Source: Bordetella sp. H567
GTDB lineage: Bacteria; Pseudomonadota; Gammaproteobacteria; Burkholderiales; Burkholderiaceae_B
Direction: 5' to 3'
DNA length: 64,000 nt
Assembly: GCF_001704295.1 (NCBI RefSeq)
Contig: NZ_CP012334.1
Span: 5,096,084-5,160,083 of the forward strand
The notes beneath the pieces were generated by a model. The model was given only the letters and a program-made list of their open reading frames with translations. It did no database searches and was not told the DNA's origin. The position numbers were made by a program, and so were the translations under genes. This document shows, one piece after another, positions 17,370 to 25,972 of this stretch (positions are counted from its first letter, which is position 1; every line of letters starts with the position of its first letter).

Positions 17370-17495
17370 TGCTTTCCGGCCTTTGAAGTCTGAATCGACG
17401 GCAGCTTGCTGCCGGTAACGTTGCCGCATGCTGATGCTGCATCGGCGGCTGGCGCGGGTCCCGGCAAACTACAATATTGGCACATTATCCCTTGA

Positions 17496-18212
17496 ATGCC
17501 GCCGACCATGCCTTTCCTCTCCCCGGCCACGCGCATCGCGCCCAGCATCCTTTCCGCCGACTTCGCCCGCCTGGGCGAGGAAGTCCGCAATGTCGTCGCC
17601 GCGGGCGCCGACTGGATCCACTTCGACGTCATGGACAATCACTATGTCCCGAACCTGACGATCGGTCCCATGGTGTGCGCCGCCATCCGGCCGCACGTCG
17701 AGGTCCCCATCGACGTGCACCTGATGGTGGAACCGGTGGACGAACTGGTTCCGCAATTCGCCAAGGCAGGCGCCAACATTATTTCCTTCCATCCGGAAGC
17801 AACGCGGCACGTCGATCGGACGCTCGCCTTGATCCGCGACCATGGCTGCAAGGCGGGACTGGTGTTCAATCCGGCCACCTCGCTCAGCTACATGGACTAC
17901 GTGATGGACAAGCTCGACGTGGTGCTGGTCATGTCGGTCAACCCGGGCTTCGGCGGCCAGAGCTTCCTGCCCTCGGCCCTGGACAAGCTGCGCGATGCGC
18001 GCGCGCGCATCGACCGCTGGACGCGCGAAGGCGGCCAGCACATCGCCCTGGAAGTCGATGGCGGAGTCAAGGTGGACAACATCGCTGAAATCCGTGCCGC
18101 GGGCGCGGACACATTCGTGGCGGGCTCCGCCATCTTCGGCCATTCCGATTACGCCACGATCATCGGCGCCATGCGCGAACGGATCGCCTCGGCCGACACA
18201 CTGCCGGCCTGA
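17496..18212 (+). CDS. rpe: Ribulose-phosphate 3-epimerase
   Basis: A 238-aa TIM-barrel enzyme interconverting ribulose-5-phosphate and xylulose-5-phosphate in the pentose phosphate pathway. Signatures are [17 protein letters not shown], the metal-site Asp in [18 protein letters not shown], the [11 protein letters not shown] loop and EVDGGV. Two ATG codons (17496, 17508) are possible, neither with a good ribosome site. TACAAT at 17470-17475 may be its -10 element. It is followed 14 bp later by gph. Confidence 0.96.
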   Translation: MPPTMPFLSPATRIAPSILSADFARLGEEVRNVVAAGADWIHFDVMDNHYVPNLTIGPMVCAAIRPHVEVPIDVHLMVEPVDELVPQFAKAGANIISFHPEATRHVDRTLALIRDHGCKAGLVFNPATSLSYMDYVMDKLDVVLVMSVNPGFGGQSFLPSALDKLRDARARIDRWTREGGQHIALEVDGGVKVDNIAEIRAAGADTFVAGSAIFGHSDYATIIGAMRERIASADTLPA

Positions 18213-18226
18213 AGGGGAATAGTTTC

Positions 18227-18931
18227 ATGAAGTTTTTCCAAGCCGCGCTGCTGGACCTGGACGGCACGCTACTGGACTCCGTGCCGGACCTGGCCACGGC
18301 CGCCAATGCCATGCGCATGGAGCTCGGCATGCCGCCGCTGCGCGAAGCCGTCATCGCAACCTTCGTCGGCAAGGGCGTGGACCGGCTGGTGCAGCGAACG
18401 CTGGCCGGCGCGCAAGAGCACGGCGACCTCGACCCCGCGCTGTACGCCCAGGGGCGCGCCTCTTTCTACCGCCACTACCACCTGGTGAACGGCGACAAGG
18501 CCGTGATCTTCGACGGCGTGCTGGACGGGCTCAAGGCGATGCGGGACCAGGGCCTGAAGATGGCGGTCGTCACCAACAAGCCCACCGAGTTCACGATACC
18601 GCTGCTGCAGCGCACGGGCCTGGCGGGCTTCTTCGCGGCCGTGGTGTGCGGCGACACCTGCGCCCGCAAGAAACCCGACCCCCAGCCGATGCTGCATGCC
18701 TGCTCGCTGCTTGGCGTGCCGCCGGAGCGCGCCGTGACGATCGGCGATTCCATCAATGACGCCCAGGCCGGGCGCGACGCCGGCACCCGCGTGCTGGTGG
18801 TGCCCTACGGGTACAACGAAGGCGTGGATGTGCGCACGCTGGATGTCGATGGTATAGTTGCGACTCTGGTCGAAGCCGCGCAATGGATAGGCCGGGACAA
18901 CAGTCTGCTTTCCCCCAGCGCGGCTCACTGA
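18227..18931 (+). CDS. gph: Phosphoglycolate phosphatase
   Basis: A 234-aa HAD-superfamily phosphatase. It shows the DLDGTLLDS nucleophile motif at residue ~11, VTNKP as motif II, Lys in RKKPDPQP and the acidic motif IGDSINDAQAG. It removes phosphate from 2-phosphoglycolate arising from DNA repair or oxygenation. GAAGGGGA precedes the ATG. It lies between rpe and the trp leader, and the trp transcript may begin inside it. Confidence 0.94.
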   Translation: MKFFQAALLDLDGTLLDSVPDLATAANAMRMELGMPPLREAVIATFVGKGVDRLVQRTLAGAQEHGDLDPALYAQGRASFYRHYHLVNGDKAVIFDGVLDGLKAMRDQGLKMAVVTNKPTEFTIPLLQRTGLAGFFAAVVCGDTCARKKPDPQPMLHACSLLGVPPERAVTIGDSINDAQAGRDAGTRVLVVPYGYNEGVDVRTLDVDGIVATLVEAAQWIGRDNSLLSPSAAH

Positions 18932-18953
18932 AATACCTACCCGAAACGCAAAA

Positions 18954-19028
18954 ATGATCGCCCCTGTCCTGACGCAACTGCCTGGCGCCTCGTGGCGCTG
19001 GTGGCGTTTGGCTTCCGGGTGGCGATAA
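18954..19028 (+). CDS. trpL: trp operon leader peptide (TrpL-like)
   Basis: A 24-codon frame starting ATG ATC GCC CCT, too short for ordinary gene calling. Four of its codons are TGG: positions 14, 16, 17 and 23, within SWRWWRLASGW. It ends TAA at 19026-19028. It lies 22 bp after gph and 133 bp before trpE, and a terminator hairpin with a T-run follows. This is the classic layout of ribosome-mediated attenuation: scarcity of charged tRNA-Trp stalls the ribosome at the Trp codons. No strong ribosome site is evident. I infer function from arrangement; the peptide sequence itself is not conserved in such leaders. Confidence 0.85.
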   Translation: MIAPVLTQLPGASWRWWRLASGWR

Positions 19029-19117
19029 GGCAACTCCCGGCGTCCGACGCGTATGCGATCAGGCGCCGCTCCAGCAAAATCCCCAAGCCCGGAACCAGAC
19101 CACTGGCCGGGCTTTTT
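19010..19117 (+). promoter_or_regulatory. trp attenuator: antiterminator and terminator hairpins
   Basis: Terminator: AAGCCCGG (19085-19092) pairs with CCGGGCTT (19107-19114), with an inner CCAG/CTGG stem and a following T-run (19113-19117). Antiterminator: GGCTTCCGGG (19010-19019) can pair with CCCGGAACC (19088-19096) with one bulged base, which removes the left arm of the terminator. A ribosome that reaches the leader stop would cover 19010-19019 and favour termination; one stalled at the first Trp codons would leave most of it free. A CCCGGC at 19034-19039 offers a further competing pairing. Confidence 0.75.
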
Positions 19118-19161
19118 GCTTTTTGCCCGGCTCGACATCAAAAGACCGACACGAGACCGAT

Positions 19162-20682
19162 ATGACCGAACTGGAATTCAAAGCACTCGCCAACCAAGGC
19201 TACAACCGCATCCCGCTGGTCGCCGACACCTATGCCGACCTGGACACGCCGCTGGCCATCTACCTGAAACTGGCGCATTCCGGTCCGGAGAACGGGCGCA
19301 TGACCTGCCTGCTGGAGTCGGTGGTGGGCGGCGAGCGCTTCGGCCGCTATTCCTTCATCGGCCTGCCGGCGCGCACCGTCATCCAGTCGCGTGGCACCGT
19401 CACCGAAGTCGTGCATGACGGCAAGGTGGTGGAAACGCATCACGGCGATCCGCTCGCTTTCATCGAGCAGTACCAGGGGCGCTTCAAGGTCGCCCTGCGG
19501 CCCGGCATGCCGCGCTTCGCCGGCGGCCTGGCGGGCTATTTCGGCTACGACACGGTGCGCCACATCGAGCCTCGGCTGGGGCCGGCCGTCAAGCCCTTCC
19601 CCGCCGGCATGGAAGAAGGCACGCCGGACATCATGCTGCTGCACGTCGACGAGCTGGTCATCGTGGACAACCTGGCGGGACGCATCTACTTGATGGTCTA
19701 TGCGGATCCGGCCCAGCCCGAGGCCTACGCGCGGGCCCAGCAGCGGCTGCGCGAGCTGCGGCAGAAGCTGCGCAAGCCCGTCGACATCCCGTATAGCCAC
19801 GCCAGCATGCAGACGGCCGAACAGCGCGACTTCAAGAAGGAAGACTATCTGGCCGCCGTCCTGCGCGCCAAGGAATACATCGCGGCCGGCGACCTGATGC
19901 AGGTGCAGGTGGGACAGGTGATCACCAAGCCTTTCCGCGATTCGCCGCTGTCTCTGTACCGGTCGCTGCGCTCGCTCAATCCGTCGCCGTACATGTACTT
20001 CTGGAATTTCGGCGACTTCCACGTCGTCGGTTCGTCGCCGGAAATCCTCGTCCGCCAGGAACGCGTCACGGAGGACGGCCAGTCCAAGTCCCGCGTCACC
20101 ATCCGGCCGCTGGCCGGGACGCGCAAGCGCGGCGGCACGCCGCAGGAAGACGCCGCGCTCGCGGCCGAACTGCGGGCCGATCCCAAGGAAATCGCCGAGC
20201 ATGTCATGCTGATCGACCTGGCGCGCAACGACGTGGGACGTGTCGCGGAAACCGGCTCGGTGAAGGTCACGGACACCATGGCGATCGAGCGGTATTCCCA
20301 TGTCATGCATCTGGTGTCCAACGTCGCCGGCGACCTCGATCCCGCCATGACCAGCATGGACGTGCTGCGTGCCGCCTTCCCGGCCGGCACGCTGACCGGG
20401 GCGCCCAAGGTGCGGGCCATGGAGATCATCGACGAACTGGAGCCGGTGCGACGCGGCATCTACGGCGGCGCCGCGGGGTACCTGAGCTATGGCGGTGAAA
20501 TGGACGTGGCCATCGCCATCCGTACCGGCGTGATCAAGGACGGCACGCTGTACGTCCAGGCCGCCGCCGGCATCGTCGCCGACTCCAACCCGGAAGCGGA
20601 ATGGGCGGAAACGGAAGCCAAGGCGCGCGCGGTGCTGCGCGCCGCCGAACAAGTCCAGAACGGCCTGGACCAGCCCATCTGA
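19162..20682 (+). CDS. trpE: Anthranilate synthase component I
   Basis: A 506-aa chorismate-binding enzyme catalysing the first step of tryptophan synthesis with TrpG. The N-terminal part includes [18 protein letters not shown], the element that normally contributes to Trp feedback inhibition. The catalytic domain contains [31 protein letters not shown]-like [18 protein letters not shown] and [11 protein letters not shown]. The ATG at 19162 begins [19 protein letters not shown]. First gene of trpEGDC, downstream of the attenuator. Confidence 0.97.
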   Translation: MTELEFKALANQGYNRIPLVADTYADLDTPLAIYLKLAHSGPENGRMTCLLESVVGGERFGRYSFIGLPARTVIQSRGTVTEVVHDGKVVETHHGDPLAFIEQYQGRFKVALRPGMPRFAGGLAGYFGYDTVRHIEPRLGPAVKPFPAGMEEGTPDIMLLHVDELVIVDNLAGRIYLMVYADPAQPEAYARAQQRLRELRQKLRKPVDIPYSHASMQTAEQRDFKKEDYLAAVLRAKEYIAAGDLMQVQVGQVITKPFRDSPLSLYRSLRSLNPSPYMYFWNFGDFHVVGSSPEILVRQERVTEDGQSKSRVTIRPLAGTRKRGGTPQEDAALAAELRADPKEIAEHVMLIDLARNDVGRVAETGSVKVTDTMAIERYSHVMHLVSNVAGDLDPAMTSMDVLRAAFPAGTLTGAPKVRAMEIIDELEPVRRGIYGGAAGYLSYGGEMDVAIAIRTGVIKDGTLYVQAAAGIVADSNPEAEWAETEAKARAVLRAAEQVQNGLDQPI

Positions 20683-20738
20683 CCGCATCGCGGCCGGCAT
20701 CCGGACTTTCCCACGAACAGAAACCAAGGGTTGTATCC

Positions 20739-21308
20739 ATGAGCCTCTTGATGATCGACAACTACGATTCCTTCACCTACAACCTGGTGCAGTACTTCGG
20801 CGAACTGGGCGAAGACGTGCGCGTCGCGCGCAACGACCAGATCACGCTGGAGGAGATCGCCGCCATGAAGCCGGACCGCATCTGCGTGTCGCCCGGCCCG
20901 TGCTCGCCGGCCGAAGCCGGCATCTCGGTGGCGCTGATACAGGAATTCGGCGGCAAGGTGCCCATCTTGGGCGTGTGCCTGGGCCACCAGGCCATCGGCA
21001 CGGCTTTCGGCGGCGACATCGTGCGCGCGCCGCGCATCATGCATGGCAAGACCGTGCGTATTTCGCATACCGGCACCGACATCTTCGCCGGCCTGCCCTC
21101 GCCGTACACGGTAATCCGCTACAACTCGCTGACCATCGACCCCGCCACGCTGCCCGACTGCCTGGAAGCGACCGCCACGGCGGAGGATGGCGACATCATG
21201 GGCGTGCGTCACAAAACGCTGCCTATATACGGAGTACAGTTCCACCCCGAATCCGTGCTCAGCGAGCACGGCCATGCCCTGATGCGCAATTTCCTGGATA
21301 TACGATAG
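20739..21308 (+). CDS. trpG: Anthranilate synthase component II (glutamine amidotransferase)
   Basis: A 189-aa class I glutamine amidotransferase. It has [20 protein letters not shown] at the start, the nucleophile cysteine in [10 protein letters not shown], and the His/Glu pair in [13 protein letters not shown]. It delivers ammonia to TrpE; in many proteobacteria the same subunit also serves folate synthesis. AAGGG lies 8 bp before the ATG. It is 56 bp after trpE and 29 bp before trpD. Confidence 0.96.
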   Translation: MSLLMIDNYDSFTYNLVQYFGELGEDVRVARNDQITLEEIAAMKPDRICVSPGPCSPAEAGISVALIQEFGGKVPILGVCLGHQAIGTAFGGDIVRAPRIMHGKTVRISHTGTDIFAGLPSPYTVIRYNSLTIDPATLPDCLEATATAEDGDIMGVRHKTLPIYGVQFHPESVLSEHGHALMRNFLDIR

Positions 21309-21337
21309 AAAACCATTCCGAAGAGGGGGAAACGACC

Positions 21338-22363
21338 ATGACCATAACGGCGACCGAGGCGCTGACCCGCTGCATCGAACACCGCGAGATCTTCCATGAT
21401 GAAATGCTGCACTTGATGCGCATGCTGATGAGCGGCGAAATGTCGCCGCAGATCGCGACGGCATTGCTGATGGGCTTGCGCGTGAAGAAGGAAACCATAG
21501 GCGAAATCACCGCGGCCGCGCAGGTGATGCGCGAGTTCGCCACGCCGGTCGTAACTCCCTACCCCGAGCAGCTGCTGGACATGTGCGGCACCGGCGGGGA
21601 CGGCAGCCGGACTTTCAATATCTCCACCGCGGCGATGTTCGTCGCCGCCGCGGCCGGCGCCAGGATCGCCAAGCATGGCGGACGCAGCGCGTCGTCGTCC
21701 TCGGGCAGCGCGGACGTGCTCGAAGCCCTGGGCGCCAACCTGCAGCTCGACCCGCAACAGGTGGCCGAATGCATCGACACCGTGGGCATCGGCTTCATGT
21801 TCGCCCCCGCGCATCACGGCGCGATGAAGAACGTCGCCGCCGTACGCAAGGAAATGGGCGTGCGCACCATCTTCAATATCCTGGGACCGCTGACCAATCC
21901 CGCCGGCGCGCAGAACCAGTTGATGGGCGTTTTCCATCCCGACCTGGTCGGCATCCAGGTCAGGGTGCTGGAACGGCTGGGCTCGCGCCACGTGCTGGTG
22001 GTGCATGGCCGCGACGGCATGGACGAGGCGTCCCTGGGGGCGGCGACCATGATCGGCGAACTGAAGGACGGCAAGGTCCTGGAGTATGAAATCCACCCGG
22101 AGGACTACGGGCTATCCATGATGTCCAACCGGGGAATCAAGGTGTCCAATCGTGAGGAATCACGCGACCTCATCCTGGAAGCGCTGAACGACAAACCGGG
22201 TCCCGCGCGCGATATCGTCGCGCTGAACGCCGGACTTGCCATCTATGCGGGTAATGTCGCTCCAACGATTGAAGCCGGCCTGAAACTCGCGGCTGATACG
22301 ATTGCATCTGGTGCCGCTCGCGGCAAGCTGGAAGAATTTTGCGCTTACACCCGGAAGTTTTGA
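21338..22363 (+). CDS. trpD: Anthranilate phosphoribosyltransferase
   Basis: A 341-aa enzyme joining anthranilate to PRPP. It shows the PRPP motif [51 protein letters not shown] and GPLTNPA. The start [19 protein letters not shown] has AGAGGGGG upstream. The stop is one base from the trpC start. Confidence 0.97.
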   Translation: MTITATEALTRCIEHREIFHDEMLHLMRMLMSGEMSPQIATALLMGLRVKKETIGEITAAAQVMREFATPVVTPYPEQLLDMCGTGGDGSRTFNISTAAMFVAAAAGARIAKHGGRSASSSSGSADVLEALGANLQLDPQQVAECIDTVGIGFMFAPAHHGAMKNVAAVRKEMGVRTIFNILGPLTNPAGAQNQLMGVFHPDLVGIQVRVLERLGSRHVLVVHGRDGMDEASLGAATMIGELKDGKVLEYEIHPEDYGLSMMSNRGIKVSNREESRDLILEALNDKPGPARDIVALNAGLAIYAGNVAPTIEAGLKLAADTIASGAARGKLEEFCAYTRKF

Positions 22364-22364
22364 A

Positions 22365-23153
22365 ATGAACGACATTCTTGCGAAAATCCTCGCAGTCAAG
22401 GCCGAGGAAGTCGCCACCGCCCGCCAGATGCGCAGCGAAGCAGAACTGCTGCGCGAAGCGCAAGCTCGCCAGGACGTGCGCGGCTTCGCCCAGGCCATCG
22501 AAGACAAAATCGCCGCCGGCAAGCCCGGCATCATCGCGGAGATCAAAAAAGCGTCGCCGTCGCGCGGCGTGCTGCGCGAAAACTTCAGCCCGGCCGAAAT
22601 CGCGGCATCGTATGCGGTACACGGCGCGGCCTGCCTTTCCGTGCTGACCGACGTGCAGTTCTTCCAGGGCTCGCACGACCACCTGCGCCAGGCGCGCGCG
22701 GCCTGCCCCCTGCCCGTGCTGCGCAAGGATTTCATCATCGATCCTTACCAGGTGGTGTTCTCTCGCGCCCTGGGCGCGGACTGCGTGCTGCTGATCGCGG
22801 CGGCGCTGGCCCCCGCGCAGCTGAAGGATCTGGAAGCCTGCGCCATGGACCTGGGCATGGACGTGCTGGTGGAAGTCCACGACGCCGCGGAACTGGAAGT
22901 GGCCACGCAGCTGCGCACGCCCCTGATCGGCATCAACAACCGCAACCTGCGCACATTCGAGACGACGCTGCAGAATACCCTGGACCTGCTGCCGCAGGTG
23001 CCCAGCGGGCGCCGCATCGTCACCGAAAGCGGCATCTTGCGCCCGGAGGACGTCCGCATGATGCGCGAGCACAAGGTCGACGCCTTCCTGGTGGGCGAGG
23101 CCTTCATGCGCGCGGCCGATCCCGGTGCGGAGCTGGCCAGACTCATCGCTTGA
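22365..23153 (+). CDS. trpC: Indole-3-glycerol phosphate synthase
   Basis: A 262-aa TIM-barrel enzyme closing the indole ring. It has [12 protein letters not shown], the FFQGSHDHL loop, the catalytic Lys in [25 protein letters not shown] and TESGI. It is monofunctional (no TrpF domain). The start lies 1 bp after the trpD stop. trpF, trpB and trpA are not adjacent, so they must lie elsewhere, as is usual in this group. Confidence 0.97.
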   Translation: MNDILAKILAVKAEEVATARQMRSEAELLREAQARQDVRGFAQAIEDKIAAGKPGIIAEIKKASPSRGVLRENFSPAEIAASYAVHGAACLSVLTDVQFFQGSHDHLRQARAACPLPVLRKDFIIDPYQVVFSRALGADCVLLIAAALAPAQLKDLEACAMDLGMDVLVEVHDAAELEVATQLRTPLIGINNRNLRTFETTLQNTLDLLPQVPSGRRIVTESGILRPEDVRMMREHKVDAFLVGEAFMRAADPGAELARLIA

Positions 23154-23180
23154 AAGACAGGCGCGGTTCGCCAGGGAGAA

Positions 23181-23230
23181 GGCGCCGCAGGGCAGGCCAG
23201 GGAACAGGCCCCACGCGGCCTGCAGGCGCC
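23181..23230 (+). terminator. Inverted repeat downstream of trpC, possible terminator
   Basis: GGCGCC (23181-23186) and GCAGGCC (23192-23198) pair with GGCCTGC (23217-23223) and GGCGCC (23225-23230). No T-run follows, so termination, if any, would be rho-dependent or partial. Confidence 0.35.
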
Positions 23231-23444
23231 GGTCGCCCGCAACCGGCATGCTCTCCGGCCAGGGCCGCTCCCACGCAAAAAAAGCGACCGGTTAGGCGTA
23301 TTTCTCGGCGCTTTCCCGTGCGGCCCGCGTTGCTAAGATCGCGGCGTGGCGCCGCTCGCGCGCGGCCTTGCCACCTGCACATCCCGTCCCCGCCGGCCGC
23401 CCTGCCGCGCACCGACTCCAGACACCCAGACAGGACACTCCTCC

Positions 23445-23966
23445 ATGGATGAAGCTTTCAGCCACCAGTTGTCGATGACCATCCTGATGACGCCGGATAT
23501 GGCCAATTTTTCCGGCAACGTCCATGGCGGACACATCCTCAAGTACCTGGACCAGGTTGCCTATGCCTGCGCCAGCCGCTATGCCGGCCAGTACGTGGTG
23601 ACGCTTTCGGTGGACCAGGTGGTGTTCCGCGAACCGATCCATGTCGGTGAGCTGGTGACCTTCCTGGCATCGGTGAACTACACCGGCAGGACCTCCATGG
23701 AGATCGGCATCAAGGTCATCACCGAGGACATCCGGCAGAAGCTGGTTCGCCATACCAACAGCTGCTACTTCACCATGGTGGCGGTGGACGAGCTGGGCAA
23801 CCCGACGCCCGTCCCGCCGCTGGAGCCGCGCAACGAAGAAGAACGCCAGCGCTGCGAAGCCGCGGACCAGCGCCGCACCCTGCGCCAGGAAATGCAGCGC
23901 CGCCACGTCGCCATCAAGCGAAATGTGGCGGACGCCAGCCCCCTCGGCGGCCAGCACGCCGGGTAA
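23445..23966 (+). CDS. Acyl-CoA thioesterase (hotdog fold, YciA/BFIT type)
   Basis: A 173-aa hotdog-fold thioesterase. NFSGNVHGGHILKYLDQVAY holds the N-terminal helix with the Asn/Asp-type catalytic region, and VVTLSVDQVVFREPIHVGEL the conserved central strands. It hydrolyses acyl-CoA esters; chain preference is unknown. The ATG at 23445 begins MDEAFSHQLSMTI. The last ten residues (ASPLGGQHAG) are encoded by a copy of a dispersed intergenic repeat, which also supplies the stop codon. Confidence 0.9.
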   Translation: MDEAFSHQLSMTILMTPDMANFSGNVHGGHILKYLDQVAYACASRYAGQYVVTLSVDQVVFREPIHVGELVTFLASVNYTGRTSMEIGIKVITEDIRQKLVRHTNSCYFTMVAVDELGNPTPVPPLEPRNEEERQRCEAADQRRTLRQEMQRRHVAIKRNVADASPLGGQHAG

Positions 23967-24062
23967 GAGCGTAGCGTGGGGGCGCGTTCCCCCGCCGGGC
24001 CGCCCCAAGGGAGAACAGCCCCCTCGGGGGGCAGCAAGCCGGGTACCGGCGCAGCGTGGGGG
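23938..24062. repeat. Tandem pair of a dispersed GC-rich repeat
   Basis: A 45-bp unit at 23938-23982 recurs at 24018-24062 with about 38 identities (unit core CCCTCGG..GCAGC..GCCGGG, ending AGCGTGGGGG). The first copy carries the thioesterase stop codon; the second ends just before the convergent kinase gene. Between them lies CGTTCCCCCGCCGGGCCGCCCCAAGGG. Such elements are common at gene ends in this bacterial group. Confidence 0.65.
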
Positions 24063-24066
24063 CCCA

Positions 24067-25722
24067 CTACCGCTGCAGGGCCTCGGTCACCATGGTGGCG
24101 AGCTGGTCCAGGTTGAAGGGTTTTTGCAGCACGCGTTCGTGCTCCAGCACGCTTCCGCCGGCCTGCGCGTCGGCATAGCCGGTCGCCAGGATGATAGGCA
24201 GGTCGGGCACCAGCCTGCGGGCGCGCTCGATGACTTCGGCGCCGTTCAGCTTGGGCATGATGAAGTCCACCATCAGCAGATCCGGCGGCTGTTCCTGCAG
24301 CAGTGCCAGGCCTTCCTCGCCATCGGCGGCCTGCCGGACCTCATAGCCCAGTATCTCCAGGCATTCGACGATCAGGTGGCGCACCGACGCGTCGTCGTCG
24401 ATCACCAGCACATTCGCGGCCCCGGCCTTGCCCGCCCCATCGAGACCCGCCACCAGCATGCCGTCCACCGTGGCGGGATCGGCCGGCGCCAGCCAGATCT
24501 CCACAACCGTGCCGTGGCCCTCTTCGCTGGCGATGCGCGCGATGCCGCCCGACTGGCGCGCGATCCCATAAACCTGGCTGAGGCCCAGCCCCGTTCCCTT
24601 GCCCACCGGCTTGGTCGTGAAGAAGGGATCGAAGACCTTGCTCAGCGTTTGCGTCGGAATCCCCGTGCCGGTGTCCTTCACGGCAATCACCACGTAGCGG
24701 CCGGCCGGAAGGTCGCCTTCCTCCGCCTGGCGCAATGCCGTCGACAGGGTGACTTCGCCGCCCGCGGGCATGGCGTCGCGCGCATTCAGGCAAAGGTTGA
24801 GCACGGCCAGTTCGAGCTGATTCGCGTCGGCCGTGGCCATCGGCAAGTCGGGTGCGAAATCGGTCAGGACGCGCACCGTGGGCCCCAGCGAGAGCCCCAG
24901 CAATTCGCGCATGGCCGACAGCAGCGCATTGATGTCGGTGGGGCGCAAATCCAGGTTCTGGCTGCGCGAGAACGCCAGCAGTTGGGCGGTGAGCTTCGCG
25001 CCGCGTTCCACCGCGTGCCTGGCATTGACCGCCAGCCGCCGCGCACGCTCGTCAGCCGAGGTGCGCTGGATCAGCTCCACGCTGCCCATGATGACATTCA
25101 GCAGATTATTGAAGTCATGGGCAAGCCCGCCCGTCAACTGGCCGATCGCCTCCATCTTCTGCGATTGCACCAAGGCGCTTTGGGTGCGCTCGCGCTCGCG
25201 TATTTCCTTCATCAGCCTGTCGTTGGCACGCGCCAGCGCGTGGGTGCGTTCCCCGATACGCGTTTCCAGCGTCTCGTTGAACATGCGCAAGGTCTCTTCC
25301 GTTTCGGCCTGGCGCTGCAGCACCGCCCGGGCATCGTACTGGCGGCCTCGGGCGCGCAGCGCGGTGACGACGGCGCGGCGCATGACGTCCTCGCGCAGCG
25401 GACGCTGCAGCAAGATCACGTTGCCCAAGGGCGTATAGGGGTCGTGCGACCCCAGGGCCTCGGCGTACGGGCCGGCGCGCTCGATCACCAGGAAGGGAAA
25501 ATCCGACCAGGATTCCTACCGCCCTACCCAGTCCGCCAGGCCGTCGAGGGCGTGGGAACCCAGCGCCTCGCCAGGCAGGATGGCGCAACCCGCGCCGCGG
25601 GCCAGCGCCGATAACAGCGCTTGCGCATCGTCGCAGTCCATCGTGGGCTGGCCTGTCGCGGCCAGCACGTCGCGTATGACCTGAAAGTCCTCACCATGCG
25701 CCGCGAGTACCAATACTTGCAT
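24067..25722 (-). pseudogene. Hybrid sensor histidine kinase/response regulator interrupted by an in-frame amber codon
   Basis: Two frames in the same phase are separated only by TAG at 25516-25518. The upstream part (MQVLVLAAHGEDFQVIRDVL..., 68 codons) resembles a degenerate receiver-like domain. After the stop the frame continues ESWSDFPFLVIERAG, then a coiled coil, a HisKA helix with GGLAHDFNNLLNV (phospho-His), an HATPase domain (NLCLNARDAMP, DTGTGIP, GTGLGLSQVYG) and a C-terminal receiver (VLVIDDDASVR, phospho-Asp in MVDFIMPKLNG). CAG to TAG would explain it. A GTG at 25488 could restart translation and yield a 473-aa kinase without the N-terminal domain. A sequencing error or suppression cannot be excluded. 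Confidence 0.8.
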
Positions 25723-25972
25723 GGCAGTTTCCACGGGCCCTCCCATTTCTGCGGGTAAGCCATTACAGCAGCTTGGGCGGGGGCGCGGCTGTTACGCCGT
25801 GTTGCAGCGGGTGCGGGATATTTTCTTGCGCTACACACAAGAGCATATCGCCGCGTGCATGATAGGCTAGTCCGGTCCATGACGGGCTCCCTACGGCGCG
25901 GGCCATGCCGGATGCCTCCAGCGCGGCGCATATCGATCGGCAGCCCGACAACAACAAGGAGGTTCGGCCTTC

